A DNA stretch of 47,316 nt. It comes from Candidatus Binatia bacterium (lineage in GTDB: Bacteria > Desulfobacterota > Binatia > UBA12015). How positions within the stretch are numbered: the stretch's first letter is position 1; each line of letters starts with the position of its first letter. The notes below the pieces were generated by a model. That model did not search any database and was not told the DNA's origin. It saw nothing but the letters and a program-made list of their open reading frames with translations. A program made the position numbers and the translations under genes. Of this stretch, positions 1 to 9,296 are shown one piece after another. The DNA is taken from NCBI GenBank assembly GCA_019749875.1, contig JAIEPK010000415.1, positions 1 through 47,316 on the forward strand, given 5' to 3'.

Positions 1-1
1 C

Positions 2-328
2 GCCGCGCGGATCGTCGTGGTACCGACCGCGGCTCCGACCGCGATCGCGAAGGTCGAGCCGCGTCCCACGGCGGCGCAGGCGGCGAGCGGCGGCAAGGGC
101 TGGAGCGTGCAGGTCAACGCGACCAAGGATCAGGCGACCGCGGACCGGCTCGTGAGCCGACTGTCCGAGCTCGGCTACCAGTCGTTCATCGTCAAGGTCC
201 GACTGGCAGACGAGACGTGGTACCGCGTGCGCGTCGGGCGCTTCCCGACCATGGAGGCTGCGACCGCAGTGGTCATGCGCCTCAAGAACGAGGAACGGTA
301 CTCGCGCGCGTTCCTCGTCAACGAGTGA
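2..328 (+). CDS. SPOR-domain protein, C-terminal part (5' truncated by window edge)
   Basis: The frame is open from base 2 to a TGA at 326-328, and the GTG at 17 is only the first possible start inside the window, so this is the tail of a longer gene. The last ~75 residues form a SPOR domain: it begins WSVQVNA, has the alternating strand/helix pattern (RLVSRLSELGY, then WYRVRVGRF) and ends in a helix. SPOR domains bind denuded peptidoglycan glycan strands, usually in a periplasmic protein anchored by an N-terminal membrane helix; here a Pro/Ala-rich linker precedes the domain and any anchor lies outside the window. trpE starts one base after its stop, so the two are probably co-transcribed. 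SPOR/DedD genes next to accD-folC-trp blocks are familiar in Proteobacteria. Confidence 0.85.
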   Translation, partial: AARIVVVPTAAPTAIAKVEPRPTAAQAASGGKGWSVQVNATKDQATADRLVSRLSELGYQSFIVKVRLADETWYRVRVGRFPTMEAATAVVMRLKNEERYSRAFLVNE

Positions 329-329
329 C

Positions 330-1805
330 GTGCGCCTCCTGCCGAGCAAGGCGCAGTTCGAGCGCCTCGCCGAGGGCGCGACGCACGTCCCCGTGTGGGG
401 CGAGCTGCTTTCGGACCGCGACACCCCCGTCAGCGCCTTCTTGAAGCTGCAGCGCGGCGGGCCGAGCGCACTGCTCGAGAGCGCCGTCGGCGGCGAGCGC
501 TGGGCGCGCTACAGCTTCATCGTCACCGATCCGGTCGCACGGCTGGAAGCGCGCGGGCGGGAGATCCGGATCACGGCACGCGACGGGACCGTGCGCGAGC
601 TCGCCGACGTCGACCCGCTGCTGCACCTGCGCGAGGTCCTGGCTGGCTATCGCATCCCGTCCGTACCCGGGCTGCCGCGCTTCACCGGCGGGTTGGTGGG
701 CTACGTCTCGTACGACGCCGTGCGCTGGATCGAGCGCCTCGAGTCGCCGCCGCCCGACGACCTCGGGCTTCCCGACCTGCAGCTGCTGCTCGCCGAGACG
801 CTGGTGATCTTCGACAGCAAGGAGCAAAAGCTCCTGCTGCTCACGCATGCGGATCTGTCGCAGGGTCGGGACGCGGCCTACGAGGCAGCGGTTGCGCGCG
901 TCGAGGATCTCGCCCGCCGGCTGGATGCGCCCGCACCGCCGCTGCGCGCGCGCTTCACACCGGCTGCGCAGACCACGGTCGAGTCGACGATGTCGCCGGA
1001 GCAGTTCCGCGCCGCGGTGGTGCGCGCGAAGGAGTACATCACGGCGGGCGACATCATCCAGGTGGTGCTCGCGCAGCGCTTCTCGCGCGCGACGACCGCC
1101 GATTCGTTCGACGTGTACCGCTGCCTGCGCTCGATCAACCCGTCGCCCTATCTGTACTACTTGACGCTGGGCGACGTGGCGGTCGCCGGTGCGTCGCCGG
1201 AGGTACTGGTGCGGCTCGAGGACGGCGTGATGACGGTGCGTCCGATCGCCGGCACGCACCCGCGCGCCGCCTCGCCCGAGGAGGACGAGAAGCTCGCCGC
1301 CAAGATGCTCGCCGACCCGAAGGAGCGCGCGGAGCACGTGATGCTGCTCGATCTCGGCCGCAACGACGTCGGCCGCGTGGCCCTGCCGGGGACCGTCGAG
1401 GTGACCGAGCAGTTCGTGGTCGAGCGCTACTCGCACGTCATGCACCTGGTCTCGAACGTCGAGGGCAGGGTCGCGCCCGAGTTCGACGCGATCGACGCGC
1501 TTCGTGCGGCGTTCCCCGCTGGCACCCTGTCCGGTGCGCCGAAGGTCCGGGCGATGCAGATCATCGACGAGCTCGAGCCGTCGCGACGCGGCGTCTACGG
1601 CGGCGCCTTCGGCTACTTCGGCTTCTCGGGCGCGATGGACACGGCGATCACGATCCGCACCGCCGTACTGACCGGCGGCAAGGTTTACGTGCAGGCGGGT
1701 GCGGGCGTCGTCGCCGACTCCGATCCTCAGTCGGAGCACGAGGAGTGCGTGCGCAAGTCCCGCGCGATCCTCGCGGCCGTCGAGCTCGCCGAGACGCTGG
1801 ACTGA
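330..1805 (+). CDS. trpE: Anthranilate synthase component I
   Basis: With TrpG this enzyme converts chorismate and glutamine (or ammonia) to anthranilate, the first committed step of tryptophan synthesis. The 491-aa length is typical. The N-terminal region carries an LLES motif (SALLESAV), the conserved tryptophan-binding feedback site. The chorismate-binding domain shows IIQVVLAQRF, GASPEVLVR, RPIAGTHPR, LSGAPKVRAM and GGAFGYFGF. The GTG start at 330 lies one base after the SPOR gene stop, leaving no room for a leader peptide or attenuator. TrpG follows 9 bp downstream. Presence of the feedback motif suggests allosteric control is intact; it separates TrpE from para-aminobenzoate synthase PabB, as does the full trp operon behind it. 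Confidence 0.97.
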   Translation: MRLLPSKAQFERLAEGATHVPVWGELLSDRDTPVSAFLKLQRGGPSALLESAVGGERWARYSFIVTDPVARLEARGREIRITARDGTVRELADVDPLLHLREVLAGYRIPSVPGLPRFTGGLVGYVSYDAVRWIERLESPPPDDLGLPDLQLLLAETLVIFDSKEQKLLLLTHADLSQGRDAAYEAAVARVEDLARRLDAPAPPLRARFTPAAQTTVESTMSPEQFRAAVVRAKEYITAGDIIQVVLAQRFSRATTADSFDVYRCLRSINPSPYLYYLTLGDVAVAGASPEVLVRLEDGVMTVRPIAGTHPRAASPEEDEKLAAKMLADPKERAEHVMLLDLGRNDVGRVALPGTVEVTEQFVVERYSHVMHLVSNVEGRVAPEFDAIDALRAAFPAGTLSGAPKVRAMQIIDELEPSRRGVYGGAFGYFGFSGAMDTAITIRTAVLTGGKVYVQAGAGVVADSDPQSEHEECVRKSRAILAAVELAETLD

Positions 1806-1814
1806 GAGCATGTC

Positions 1815-2399
1815 ATGATTTTCATGCTTGATAACTACGACTCGTTCACCTACAATCTGGTGCAGTACCTGGCCGAGCTGGGTGCAGAGGTCGTGGTGCG
1901 GCGGAACGATGCGGTCACGGTCGAGGAGGTCGGCGCGATGCACCCGGCCGCGATCGTCATCTCGCCGGGACCGTGCACGCCGCGCGAGGCGGGGATCTCG
2001 GTGCCGCTCTTGCAGCGCTACGCGAGCACGATCCCGACCTTGGGCGTGTGCCTCGGACACCAGTCGATCGGCGCCGCGCTCGGCGGCGACGTGGTGCGTG
2101 CGCCACGCATCATGCACGGCAAGACGTCGCCGATCCACCACCGCGACGTCGGCGTGTTCCACGGTCTGCCGGAGCCGTTCGAGGCGACGCGCTATCACTC
2201 GCTGGTGATCGAGCCCAAGACGCTGCCCGAAGACCTCGAGGTCACGGCGTGGACCGACGACGAGGGCACACGCACGATCATGGGCGTGCGCCACCGCACC
2301 TGGCCGCTCGAAGGCGTGCAGTTCCACCCGGAGTCGATCCTCACCACGTGCGGCAAGCAGCTGCTGGCGAACTTCCTCGCCCGTGTAAGCGAGGCGTGA
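1815..2399 (+). CDS. trpG: Anthranilate synthase component II (glutamine amidotransferase)
   Basis: Class I glutamine amidotransferase that feeds ammonia to TrpE. The 194-aa protein begins [19 protein letters not shown], the classic TrpG/PabA N-terminus. The catalytic cysteine is in [10 protein letters not shown] and the His-Glu pair in FHPESILT near the C-terminus; the oxyanion segment is SPGPCTP. The ATG at 1815 is used; an ATG three codons later is also possible. The same subunit may serve folate synthesis (PabA role), since folC is in the same operon. The stop overlaps the start of trpD. Confidence 0.96.
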   Translation: MIFMLDNYDSFTYNLVQYLAELGAEVVVRRNDAVTVEEVGAMHPAAIVISPGPCTPREAGISVPLLQRYASTIPTLGVCLGHQSIGAALGGDVVRAPRIMHGKTSPIHHRDVGVFHGLPEPFEATRYHSLVIEPKTLPEDLEVTAWTDDEGTRTIMGVRHRTWPLEGVQFHPESILTTCGKQLLANFLARVSEA

Positions 2400-3451
2400 G
2401 CGCGGGCGTGTCGAGCGCGGACGCGTTGCGCGCGGCGCTGATCCGGTTGTGCGACGGGGTCGCGCTCGAGCGCGACGGCGCAGCGGCCGCGTTCGAGGAG
2501 ATCATGTCCGGTGCCGCGTCGCCGACGCTGATCGGCGCGTTCCTCGCGACGTTGCGGGCGCGCGGCGAGACCGTGGACGTGGTCGTCGCCGCCGCGGGCG
2601 CGATGCGGGCACACGCAAGGCGCGTCGCCACCACGCGCACACCCGTGGTCGACAACTGCGGCACCGGCGGCGACGGCTGGAGCACGTTCAGCATCTCGAC
2701 CGCGGCGGCTCTCGTTGCCGCCGGCGCCGGCGCGGCGGTCGCGAAGCACGGCAATCGCGGCGCGTCGGGCAAGTTCGGCGGCGCCGACGCGCTCGAGAAG
2801 CTCGGTGTGCGCATCGAGCTCGATGCGGAGCAGGCCGGCCGCTGCCTCGACGAGGTCGGCATGGCGTTCCTGTTCGCGCCGGCGATGCACCCCGCCATGC
2901 GGCACGCGGGTCCGGTGCGCCGCGAGCTCGGCTTCCGCACCGTCTTCAACCTGCTCGGCCCGCTCACCAACCCGGCCGGCGTGCGCCGGCAGGTGGTCGG
3001 CGTGCCGTCGCGGGATGCGCTGCGGCTCGTGGCGGGGGCGCTCGCGGCGCTGGGCTGCGAGCACGCGCTGGTGGTGCACAGCCGCGACGGGCTCGACGAG
3101 ATCTCGCTCGGTGCTCCGACCGACGCGCTCGAGGTGCGCGGCGGCACGATCGTGGAGCGGCTGATCGAATCCGCGGACTTCGGGCTCGACGCGGTGTCGT
3201 CGGAGCTCCTGCGCGCGTCGAGTGCCGACGAGTCCGCCGCCGCCGTGCGGTCGGTTCTCGACGGACGGAACGGCCCGCATGCAGACGTGGTGCTCGCCAA
3301 TGCCGCCGCCGTGCTGCACGTCGCGGGGCTCGCATCGTCCCTCGCCGACGGCACGACGCGTGCGCGCGAGGCCATCGCCACCGGCGCTGCGCGGGACGTC
3401 CTCGCACGCCTGGTCGCGTTCACCACGGCCGTGGAGGCGCGATCGACCTGA
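2396..3451 (+). CDS. trpD: Anthranilate phosphoribosyltransferase
   Basis: Transfers phosphoribose from PRPP to anthranilate. The GTG at 2396 overlaps the trpG stop in a GTGA junction and gives 351 aa, the usual length; the longer ORF in the track extends back through trpG in another frame. The PRPP loop reads [15 protein letters not shown], followed by [15 protein letters not shown] (family usually KHGNRAVSSKSGSAD, so this is a divergent form). Anthranilate-contacting [11 protein letters not shown] and the domain-closing LGPLTNPAG segment are present. The C-terminal half shows the expected EISLGAPTD. Translational coupling to trpG is likely. Confidence 0.95.
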   Translation: MSAGVSSADALRAALIRLCDGVALERDGAAAAFEEIMSGAASPTLIGAFLATLRARGETVDVVVAAAGAMRAHARRVATTRTPVVDNCGTGGDGWSTFSISTAAALVAAGAGAAVAKHGNRGASGKFGGADALEKLGVRIELDAEQAGRCLDEVGMAFLFAPAMHPAMRHAGPVRRELGFRTVFNLLGPLTNPAGVRRQVVGVPSRDALRLVAGALAALGCEHALVVHSRDGLDEISLGAPTDALEVRGGTIVERLIESADFGLDAVSSELLRASSADESAAAVRSVLDGRNGPHADVVLANAAAVLHVAGLASSLADGTTRAREAIATGAARDVLARLVAFTTAVEARST

Positions 3452-3476
3452 CGCACGCTCGTCGCCCGCCGCGCGG

Positions 3477-3504
3477 GTGACCGATCCGTGACGCGTGCTA
3501 GGGT
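3477..3504 (+). promoter_or_regulatory. Candidate internal trp promoter upstream of trpC
   Basis: The 76-bp gap between trpD and trpC is the longest in the trpE-lptD run. It contains GTGACC (3477-3482), a 16-bp spacer and TAGGGT (3499-3504). TAGGGT resembles the -10 form often seen in high-GC bacteria. The match is modest and no transcript data are available, so this is only a candidate. Confidence 0.28.
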
Positions 3505-3527
3505 GACCGCGGTTTCGAGACCTCGCC

Positions 3528-4337
3528 ATGTCTTCCACCGAGCAGCAGCCCGACATTCTGACGCAGATCCTGCGCGACGAAGAGGACGTGGTCGCCGCGG
3601 CCCGCGCGGCTCGTTCGGTGGATGAGCTGCGCCGCGATCCGACCTACGCGCTCGAGCGCCGCAGCCTGCGTGCGTCGCTGACGAGCCGGCGCCCGGCCGT
3701 GATCGCCGAGTGCAAGCGCCGCTCGCCGTCGAAGGGCGTGCTGCGCGAGCCGTACGACCCGGTTGCCATCGCGCGCGGCTACGCCGAGGCGGGCGCCGCT
3801 GCGATCTCGGTGCTGACCAACGAGCGCTTCTTCGGCGGCACGCTCGACGACCTGCGCGCCGTCCGCGCGAGCGTGCCGATCCCCGTCCTGCGCAAGGACT
3901 TCGTCATCGACGAGTACCAGCTCGACGAGGCGCGTGCCGCCGGTGCGGACGCGGTGCTGCTGATCGTCGCGGCGCTGTCGAGCGAGCGTCTCGACGCCCT
4001 CCACCGGGCCGCGCTCGAGCGCGGCCTCGACGTCCTCACCGAGGTGCACGACGAGGTGGAGCTCGAGATCGCGCTCGGCATCGGCGCGCAGATCATCGGC
4101 GTGAACAATCGGAACCTGCGTACGTTCGTGACCGACCTCGCGGTGAGCGAGCGCATCGCGCAGCGCGTGCCCGCGGGAACGATCCTGGTCGCCGAAAGCG
4201 GGCTGCGCGACGGTGCCGATCTGGCGCGCTTGCAGCGCTCGGGCATCGACGCGTTCCTCGTGGGCGAGGCGTTCATGAAGGCACCGGTGCCGGGAGCGGC
4301 GCTCGCGGAGATGCTCGCGGGAGCGGTCACGCGATGA
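3528..4337 (+). CDS. trpC: Indole-3-glycerol-phosphate synthase
   Basis: Closes the indole ring by converting carboxyphenylaminodeoxyribulose phosphate to indole-3-glycerol phosphate. The 269-aa TIM barrel shows the family signatures in order: IAECKRRSPSKG, LRKDFVIDEYQ with the catalytic lysine, DAVLLIVAAL, EVHDEVE, GVNNRNLRTF and VAESGLRDG. The catalytic Lys and Glu residues are therefore all present. The ATG at 3528 is followed by a polar N-terminal helix typical of TrpC. TrpC and TrpF are separate proteins here, unlike the fusion in enterobacteria. The stop overlaps trpF. Confidence 0.97.
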   Translation: MSSTEQQPDILTQILRDEEDVVAAARAARSVDELRRDPTYALERRSLRASLTSRRPAVIAECKRRSPSKGVLREPYDPVAIARGYAEAGAAAISVLTNERFFGGTLDDLRAVRASVPIPVLRKDFVIDEYQLDEARAAGADAVLLIVAALSSERLDALHRAALERGLDVLTEVHDEVELEIALGIGAQIIGVNNRNLRTFVTDLAVSERIAQRVPAGTILVAESGLRDGADLARLQRSGIDAFLVGEAFMKAPVPGAALAEMLAGAVTR

Positions 4338-4978
4338 GCACGCCGTCGACGACGCAGGACGCGGCGCGGGTGCGCGTCAAGATCTGCGGCGTGACGAACG
4401 TCGCCGATGCGCGTGCCGCGGTCGCCGCCGGCGCCGACATGATCGGCCTCAACTTCTTTCCGCGCAGCAAGCGCTTCGTCCCGCTCGAGGGCGCTCGCGC
4501 GATCGTCGCGGCACTGCCGCCGCACGTCTGGAAGATCGGCGTGTTCGTCAACGCCACGCGCGAGGAGATCGAGCACGCACGCGCGCAGCTGCACCTCGAC
4601 GCGATCCAGCTGCACGGTGACGAGCCGCCGGAGATGACGCGCGGGTTCGGCGTGCCGGTGATCCGCACGCTGAAGCTGTGCGGCGCCGACGACGCGTCGC
4701 GGGGGCTCGCGCGCTTCTCCGCCGAGTACTACCTCTGCGAGGGCGACGCGGGTGCCGCATACGGTGGAGCGGGCGCGTCGTTCGACTGGGAGTGGGCACG
4801 CGCGGTGCCGCGCGCGCAGCTGATCGTCGCGGGCGGGCTCACGCCGGACAACGTCGCGGCGGCGGTGCGCGCGCTGCGACCGTTCGCCGTGGACGTCGCG
4901 AGCGGCGTCGAGAGCGCACCGGGGATCAAGGATCCGGCCAGAATGGCCGCGTTGGTCGCACATGCAAAAGCAGCCTGA
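4334..4978 (+). CDS. trpF: Phosphoribosylanthranilate isomerase
   Basis: Catalyses the Amadori rearrangement of phosphoribosylanthranilate. The ATG at 4334 overlaps the trpC stop (ATGA) and yields 214 aa; the 422-aa track entry extends through trpC in another frame and is not real. The general-base cysteine sits in VKICGVTN, followed by [16 protein letters not shown]. The catalytic aspartate is in [11 protein letters not shown], and QLHGDE and VAGGLTPDN complete the TIM-barrel signatures. The gene overlaps trpB by 17 bp, consistent with coupled translation. Confidence 0.96.
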   Translation: MSTPSTTQDAARVRVKICGVTNVADARAAVAAGADMIGLNFFPRSKRFVPLEGARAIVAALPPHVWKIGVFVNATREEIEHARAQLHLDAIQLHGDEPPEMTRGFGVPVIRTLKLCGADDASRGLARFSAEYYLCEGDAGAAYGGAGASFDWEWARAVPRAQLIVAGGLTPDNVAAAVRALRPFAVDVASGVESAPGIKDPARMAALVAHAKAA

Positions 4979-6188
4979 TCAGATCGGACACTTCGGCCCG
5001 TACGGCGGACGGTACGTGAGCGAGACGCTCATGCCGGCGCTGCTCGAGCTCGAGGAGGCGTGGCGACGCATCAAGCGCGACCGGAAGTTCCGCGCCGAGC
5101 TCGACGCGCTGCTGTCGGAGTACGTCGGCCGCCCGACGCCGCTCACGCTCGCGGCGCGCCTGTCCGACGAGCTCGGCGGCGCGCGCATCTTCCTGAAGCG
5201 CGAGGACCTCTGTCACACCGGCGCGCACAAGATCAACAACACCATGGGGCAGGTCCTGCTCGCGGTGCACATGGGCAAGCGGCGCATCATCGCCGAGACC
5301 GGTGCGGGGCAGCACGGCGTCGCGTCGGCGACGGCCGCCGCTCGCTTCGGCCTCGAGTGCGAGGTGTTCATGGGCGCCGAGGACGTGCGGCGCCAGGCGC
5401 TGAACGTCTTCCGCATGAAGCTCCTCGGCGCGAAGGTCCGCGTCGTCGAGAGCGGCAGTCGCACGCTCAAGGACGCGATGAACGAGGCCCTGCGCGACTG
5501 GATCGCGACCGTCGAGGACACCTACTACATGATCGGCTCGGCGGCAGGCCCGCATCCGTACCCGATGCTGGTGCGCGATCTGCAGAGCGTCATCGGCCGC
5601 GAGGCGCGCAAGCAGACGCTGCAAGCGACAGGTCGATTGCCCGACGTGCTGATCGCCTGTGTCGGCGGCGGCTCGAACGCGATCGGGCTCTTCCATCCGT
5701 TCCTCGGCGACGAGACGGTGCGCATGGTCGGTGTCGAGGCCGCCGGGCACGGCATCGAGACCGGGCGGCACGCGGCGACGCTGAGTGCCGGTCAGAGCGG
5801 CATCCTGCACGGGGCCAAGTCGTACCTGCTGCAGGACGAGCTCGGGCAGGTGCGCGAGGCGCACTCGATCTCGGCCGGTCTCGACTATCCGGGCGTCGGA
5901 CCGGAGCACAGCTTCCTGAAGGATCAAGGCCGCGCGTCGTACGTGACCGCGACCGACGACGAGGCGCTCGACGCGCTCGAGCGGCTGGCGCGCACCGAGG
6001 GCATCATCCCGGCGCTCGAGACCGCGCACGCGGTCGCGCACGCGATCCGTCTCGCTCCGACGCTGTCGCGCGACGAGGCGATCGTCGTGTCGCTGTCGGG
6101 ACGCGGCGACAAGGACATGGAGACCGTCGCCTCGGCGCGTGGCGTCGAGCTGCGGGCCGCGAGGCACGGCAACGGAGCGCAAGCGTGA
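4962..6188 (+). CDS. trpB: Tryptophan synthase beta chain
   Basis: PLP enzyme that condenses indole with serine to make tryptophan, acting in an alpha2-beta2 complex with TrpA. Length (408 aa) is standard for TrpB1. The PLP lysine is in HTGAHKINN; the phosphate-binding loop is VGGGSNAIG; the C-terminal SGRGDKD motif binds the cofactor ring. It starts [19 protein letters not shown], the usual N-terminus, with the ATG at 4962 inside the end of trpF. TrpA follows after 61 bp. Confidence 0.98.
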   Translation: MQKQPDQIGHFGPYGGRYVSETLMPALLELEEAWRRIKRDRKFRAELDALLSEYVGRPTPLTLAARLSDELGGARIFLKREDLCHTGAHKINNTMGQVLLAVHMGKRRIIAETGAGQHGVASATAAARFGLECEVFMGAEDVRRQALNVFRMKLLGAKVRVVESGSRTLKDAMNEALRDWIATVEDTYYMIGSAAGPHPYPMLVRDLQSVIGREARKQTLQATGRLPDVLIACVGGGSNAIGLFHPFLGDETVRMVGVEAAGHGIETGRHAATLSAGQSGILHGAKSYLLQDELGQVREAHSISAGLDYPGVGPEHSFLKDQGRASYVTATDDEALDALERLARTEGIIPALETAHAVAHAIRLAPTLSRDEAIVVSLSGRGDKDMETVASARGVELRAARHGNGAQA

Positions 6189-6249
6189 TCACCGGGTACG
6201 AGAACGGAGACGCGGTCGGGGCCGGTGCGCAGGGCAGGGGGGCACGCTC

Positions 6250-7122
6250 GTGAGCACCGCAGCGGCAACGACGGACGCGGGCGTGCGGCCGACGAGGAGC
6301 GTCAAGCGCAGCACGGGGCGCCTCGCGGGACGCTTCGCGGCGTTGCGGGCGCGTGACGAGGCGGCGTTCGTGCCGTTCCTGATGGCCGGCGATCGCGGCC
6401 TCGACTGCACGGCGCGTCTTCTCGATGCGGTGGTCGAGGCGGGCGCCGACGTGATCGAGCTCGGCGTGCCGTTCTCGGACCCGATGGCCGACGGCCCGAT
6501 CCACCAGCGTGCCGCCGAGCGCGCACTTCGCGCGGGTACCACGCTGCGCGGCGTGCTCGACGTGATCTCGGATTTCCGCAAGCGCTCCGACGTGCCGATC
6601 GTTCTGTTCGGCTACGCGAACCCGTTCGTCCGCTTCGGACCGGAGAAGCTCGCCGAGGCCGCGGCGGCCGCGGGCGTCGACGCGCTGCTGTGCGTCGACA
6701 CGCCGCCGGAGGAGGCCGACGAGCTGCGGGTGCCGCTGCGCAACGCGGGCCTCGACATGATCTTCCTGCTCGCGCCGACCAGCACCCCGGCGCGCATCCG
6801 TCGCGTGCTCAAGTCCGCGAGCGGCTTCGTCTACTTCGTCTCCGTGCTCGGTGTCACCGGAACGAAGGCCGCGGCACCCGAGCGCATCGCGAAGCTGGTG
6901 CGCGAGATCCGCGACGAGACCGATCTGCCGGTCGGCGTCGGCTTCGGCATCTCGACTCCCGAGCAGACTGCGAGCGTCGCTGCGATGTCCGATGCCGTGA
7001 TCGTCGGCAGCGCGCTCTCGAAGCTGGTCGAGGAGGCAGCCGACGACGACGCCGCGGTGGACGCGGTGCGCGCGCTGAGCGAGCGGCTGAAGCAGGCGAC
7101 CCGGCGCGGGGCGGCGCGGTGA
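6250..7122 (+). CDS. trpA: Tryptophan synthase alpha chain
   Basis: Cleaves indole-3-glycerol phosphate and channels indole to TrpB. From the GTG at 6250 the product is 290 aa, slightly longer than the ~265 aa norm because of a basic N-terminal extension before FVPFLMAGD. Catalytic residues are visible: the glutamate in VIELGVPFSDP and the aspartate in MADGPIHQRA. The flexible loop and phosphate site (SVLGVTGT, GFGISTPEQ) are present. The longer ORF in the track would start inside trpB and is unlikely. Its stop overlaps the accD start. Confidence 0.95.
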   Translation: MSTAAATTDAGVRPTRSVKRSTGRLAGRFAALRARDEAAFVPFLMAGDRGLDCTARLLDAVVEAGADVIELGVPFSDPMADGPIHQRAAERALRAGTTLRGVLDVISDFRKRSDVPIVLFGYANPFVRFGPEKLAEAAAAAGVDALLCVDTPPEEADELRVPLRNAGLDMIFLLAPTSTPARIRRVLKSASGFVYFVSVLGVTGTKAAAPERIAKLVREIRDETDLPVGVGFGISTPEQTASVAAMSDAVIVGSALSKLVEEAADDDAAVDAVRALSERLKQATRRGAAR

Positions 7123-8024
7123 AGGGCGAAGGCTCGGGCGCACGGCCGCCGGCCGCACGGCGCGGAGCCGCTTCCGCGCCGAGCGACGACGCCGCGGCCG
7201 ATCCCGGGCTCTTCGTCCGCTGTCCCGCGTGCAAGGAGCGCTCGTACCGGAAGGACGTCGAGCGTCGCCTCAACGTCTGCGCGAGCTGCGGGCATCACTT
7301 TCGCTTGACGGTGGAGCAGCGCCTGCTGATCACCGTCGACCGCGGCAGCTTCGTCGAGCTCGACGCGTCACTGGCGGCGTCCGACCCGCTCGGCTGGGTC
7401 GATCAGAAGCCGTATCCGGAGCGCGTGGCGGCGGCGCGCGCGGAGACCGGGCACGGTGACGCGCTGGTGACGGGGACGGCGACGATCGACGAGGTGCCCG
7501 TCGCGCTCGGCATCTTCGACTTCGCCTTCATGGGCGGCAGCATGGGGACGGTCGTGGGCGAGAAGCTCGCGCGCCTGATCGAGACCGCCATCGCGCGCGC
7601 GTTGCCGCTGGTGGTCTTCACCGCCTCGGGTGGCGCACGCATGCAGGAGGGCACGCTGTCCCTGTTCCAGATGGCGAAGTCGGCCTCGATGCTGACCCGT
7701 CTCCGTGAAGCGGGATTGCCATATCTGTGCGTGCTCACCGATCCCACGACCGGCGGCGTCGCGGCGTCGCTCGCGATGCTCGGTGACGTGCAGATCGCCG
7801 AGCCGCACGCGCTGATCGGCTTCGCCGGCCCGCGCGTCATCGAGCAGACCATTCATCAGACGCTGCCCAAGGGCTTCCAGAGCGCGGAGATGGTCCTCGA
7901 GCACGGCCTGATCGACATGGTGGTGCCGCGCCGCGAGCTGCGCGACACGCTGGCGCGGCTGCTGCGGGTGCTGGTGCGCGGTGCGGCGGTCCAGGCGGCG
8001 CGGGCCGACTCCAGTCGCGTCTGA
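7119..8024 (+). CDS. accD: Acetyl-CoA carboxylase carboxyltransferase subunit beta
   Basis: The beta half of the carboxyltransferase that moves CO2 from carboxybiotin to acetyl-CoA, the entry step of fatty acid synthesis. The GTG at 7119 overlaps the trpA stop (GTGA); the protein is 301 aa. After a short Ala/Pro-rich extension comes the four-cysteine zinc finger (RCPACKER and NVCASCGHH), then the crotonase-like fold with DFAFMGGSMGTVVGEK, ASGGARMQEG and TDPTTGGVAASLAMLGD. trpFBA-accD-folC is a recurrent arrangement in Proteobacteria. The partner accA is not in this window. Confidence 0.97.
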   Translation: MKGEGSGARPPAARRGAASAPSDDAAADPGLFVRCPACKERSYRKDVERRLNVCASCGHHFRLTVEQRLLITVDRGSFVELDASLAASDPLGWVDQKPYPERVAAARAETGHGDALVTGTATIDEVPVALGIFDFAFMGGSMGTVVGEKLARLIETAIARALPLVVFTASGGARMQEGTLSLFQMAKSASMLTRLREAGLPYLCVLTDPTTGGVAASLAMLGDVQIAEPHALIGFAGPRVIEQTIHQTLPKGFQSAEMVLEHGLIDMVVPRRELRDTLARLLRVLVRGAAVQAARADSSRV

Positions 8025-8039
8025 CGACGCGGAGCCGCC

Positions 8040-9292
<1,253 letters not shown>

Positions 9293-9296
<4 letters not shown>

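Noticed and set aside
318-2327. 669-aa minus-strand ORF opposite trpE/trpG
   Set aside because: Arg/His/Asp-rich shadow of high-GC coding sequence; trpE and trpG on the plus strand have full family motifs.
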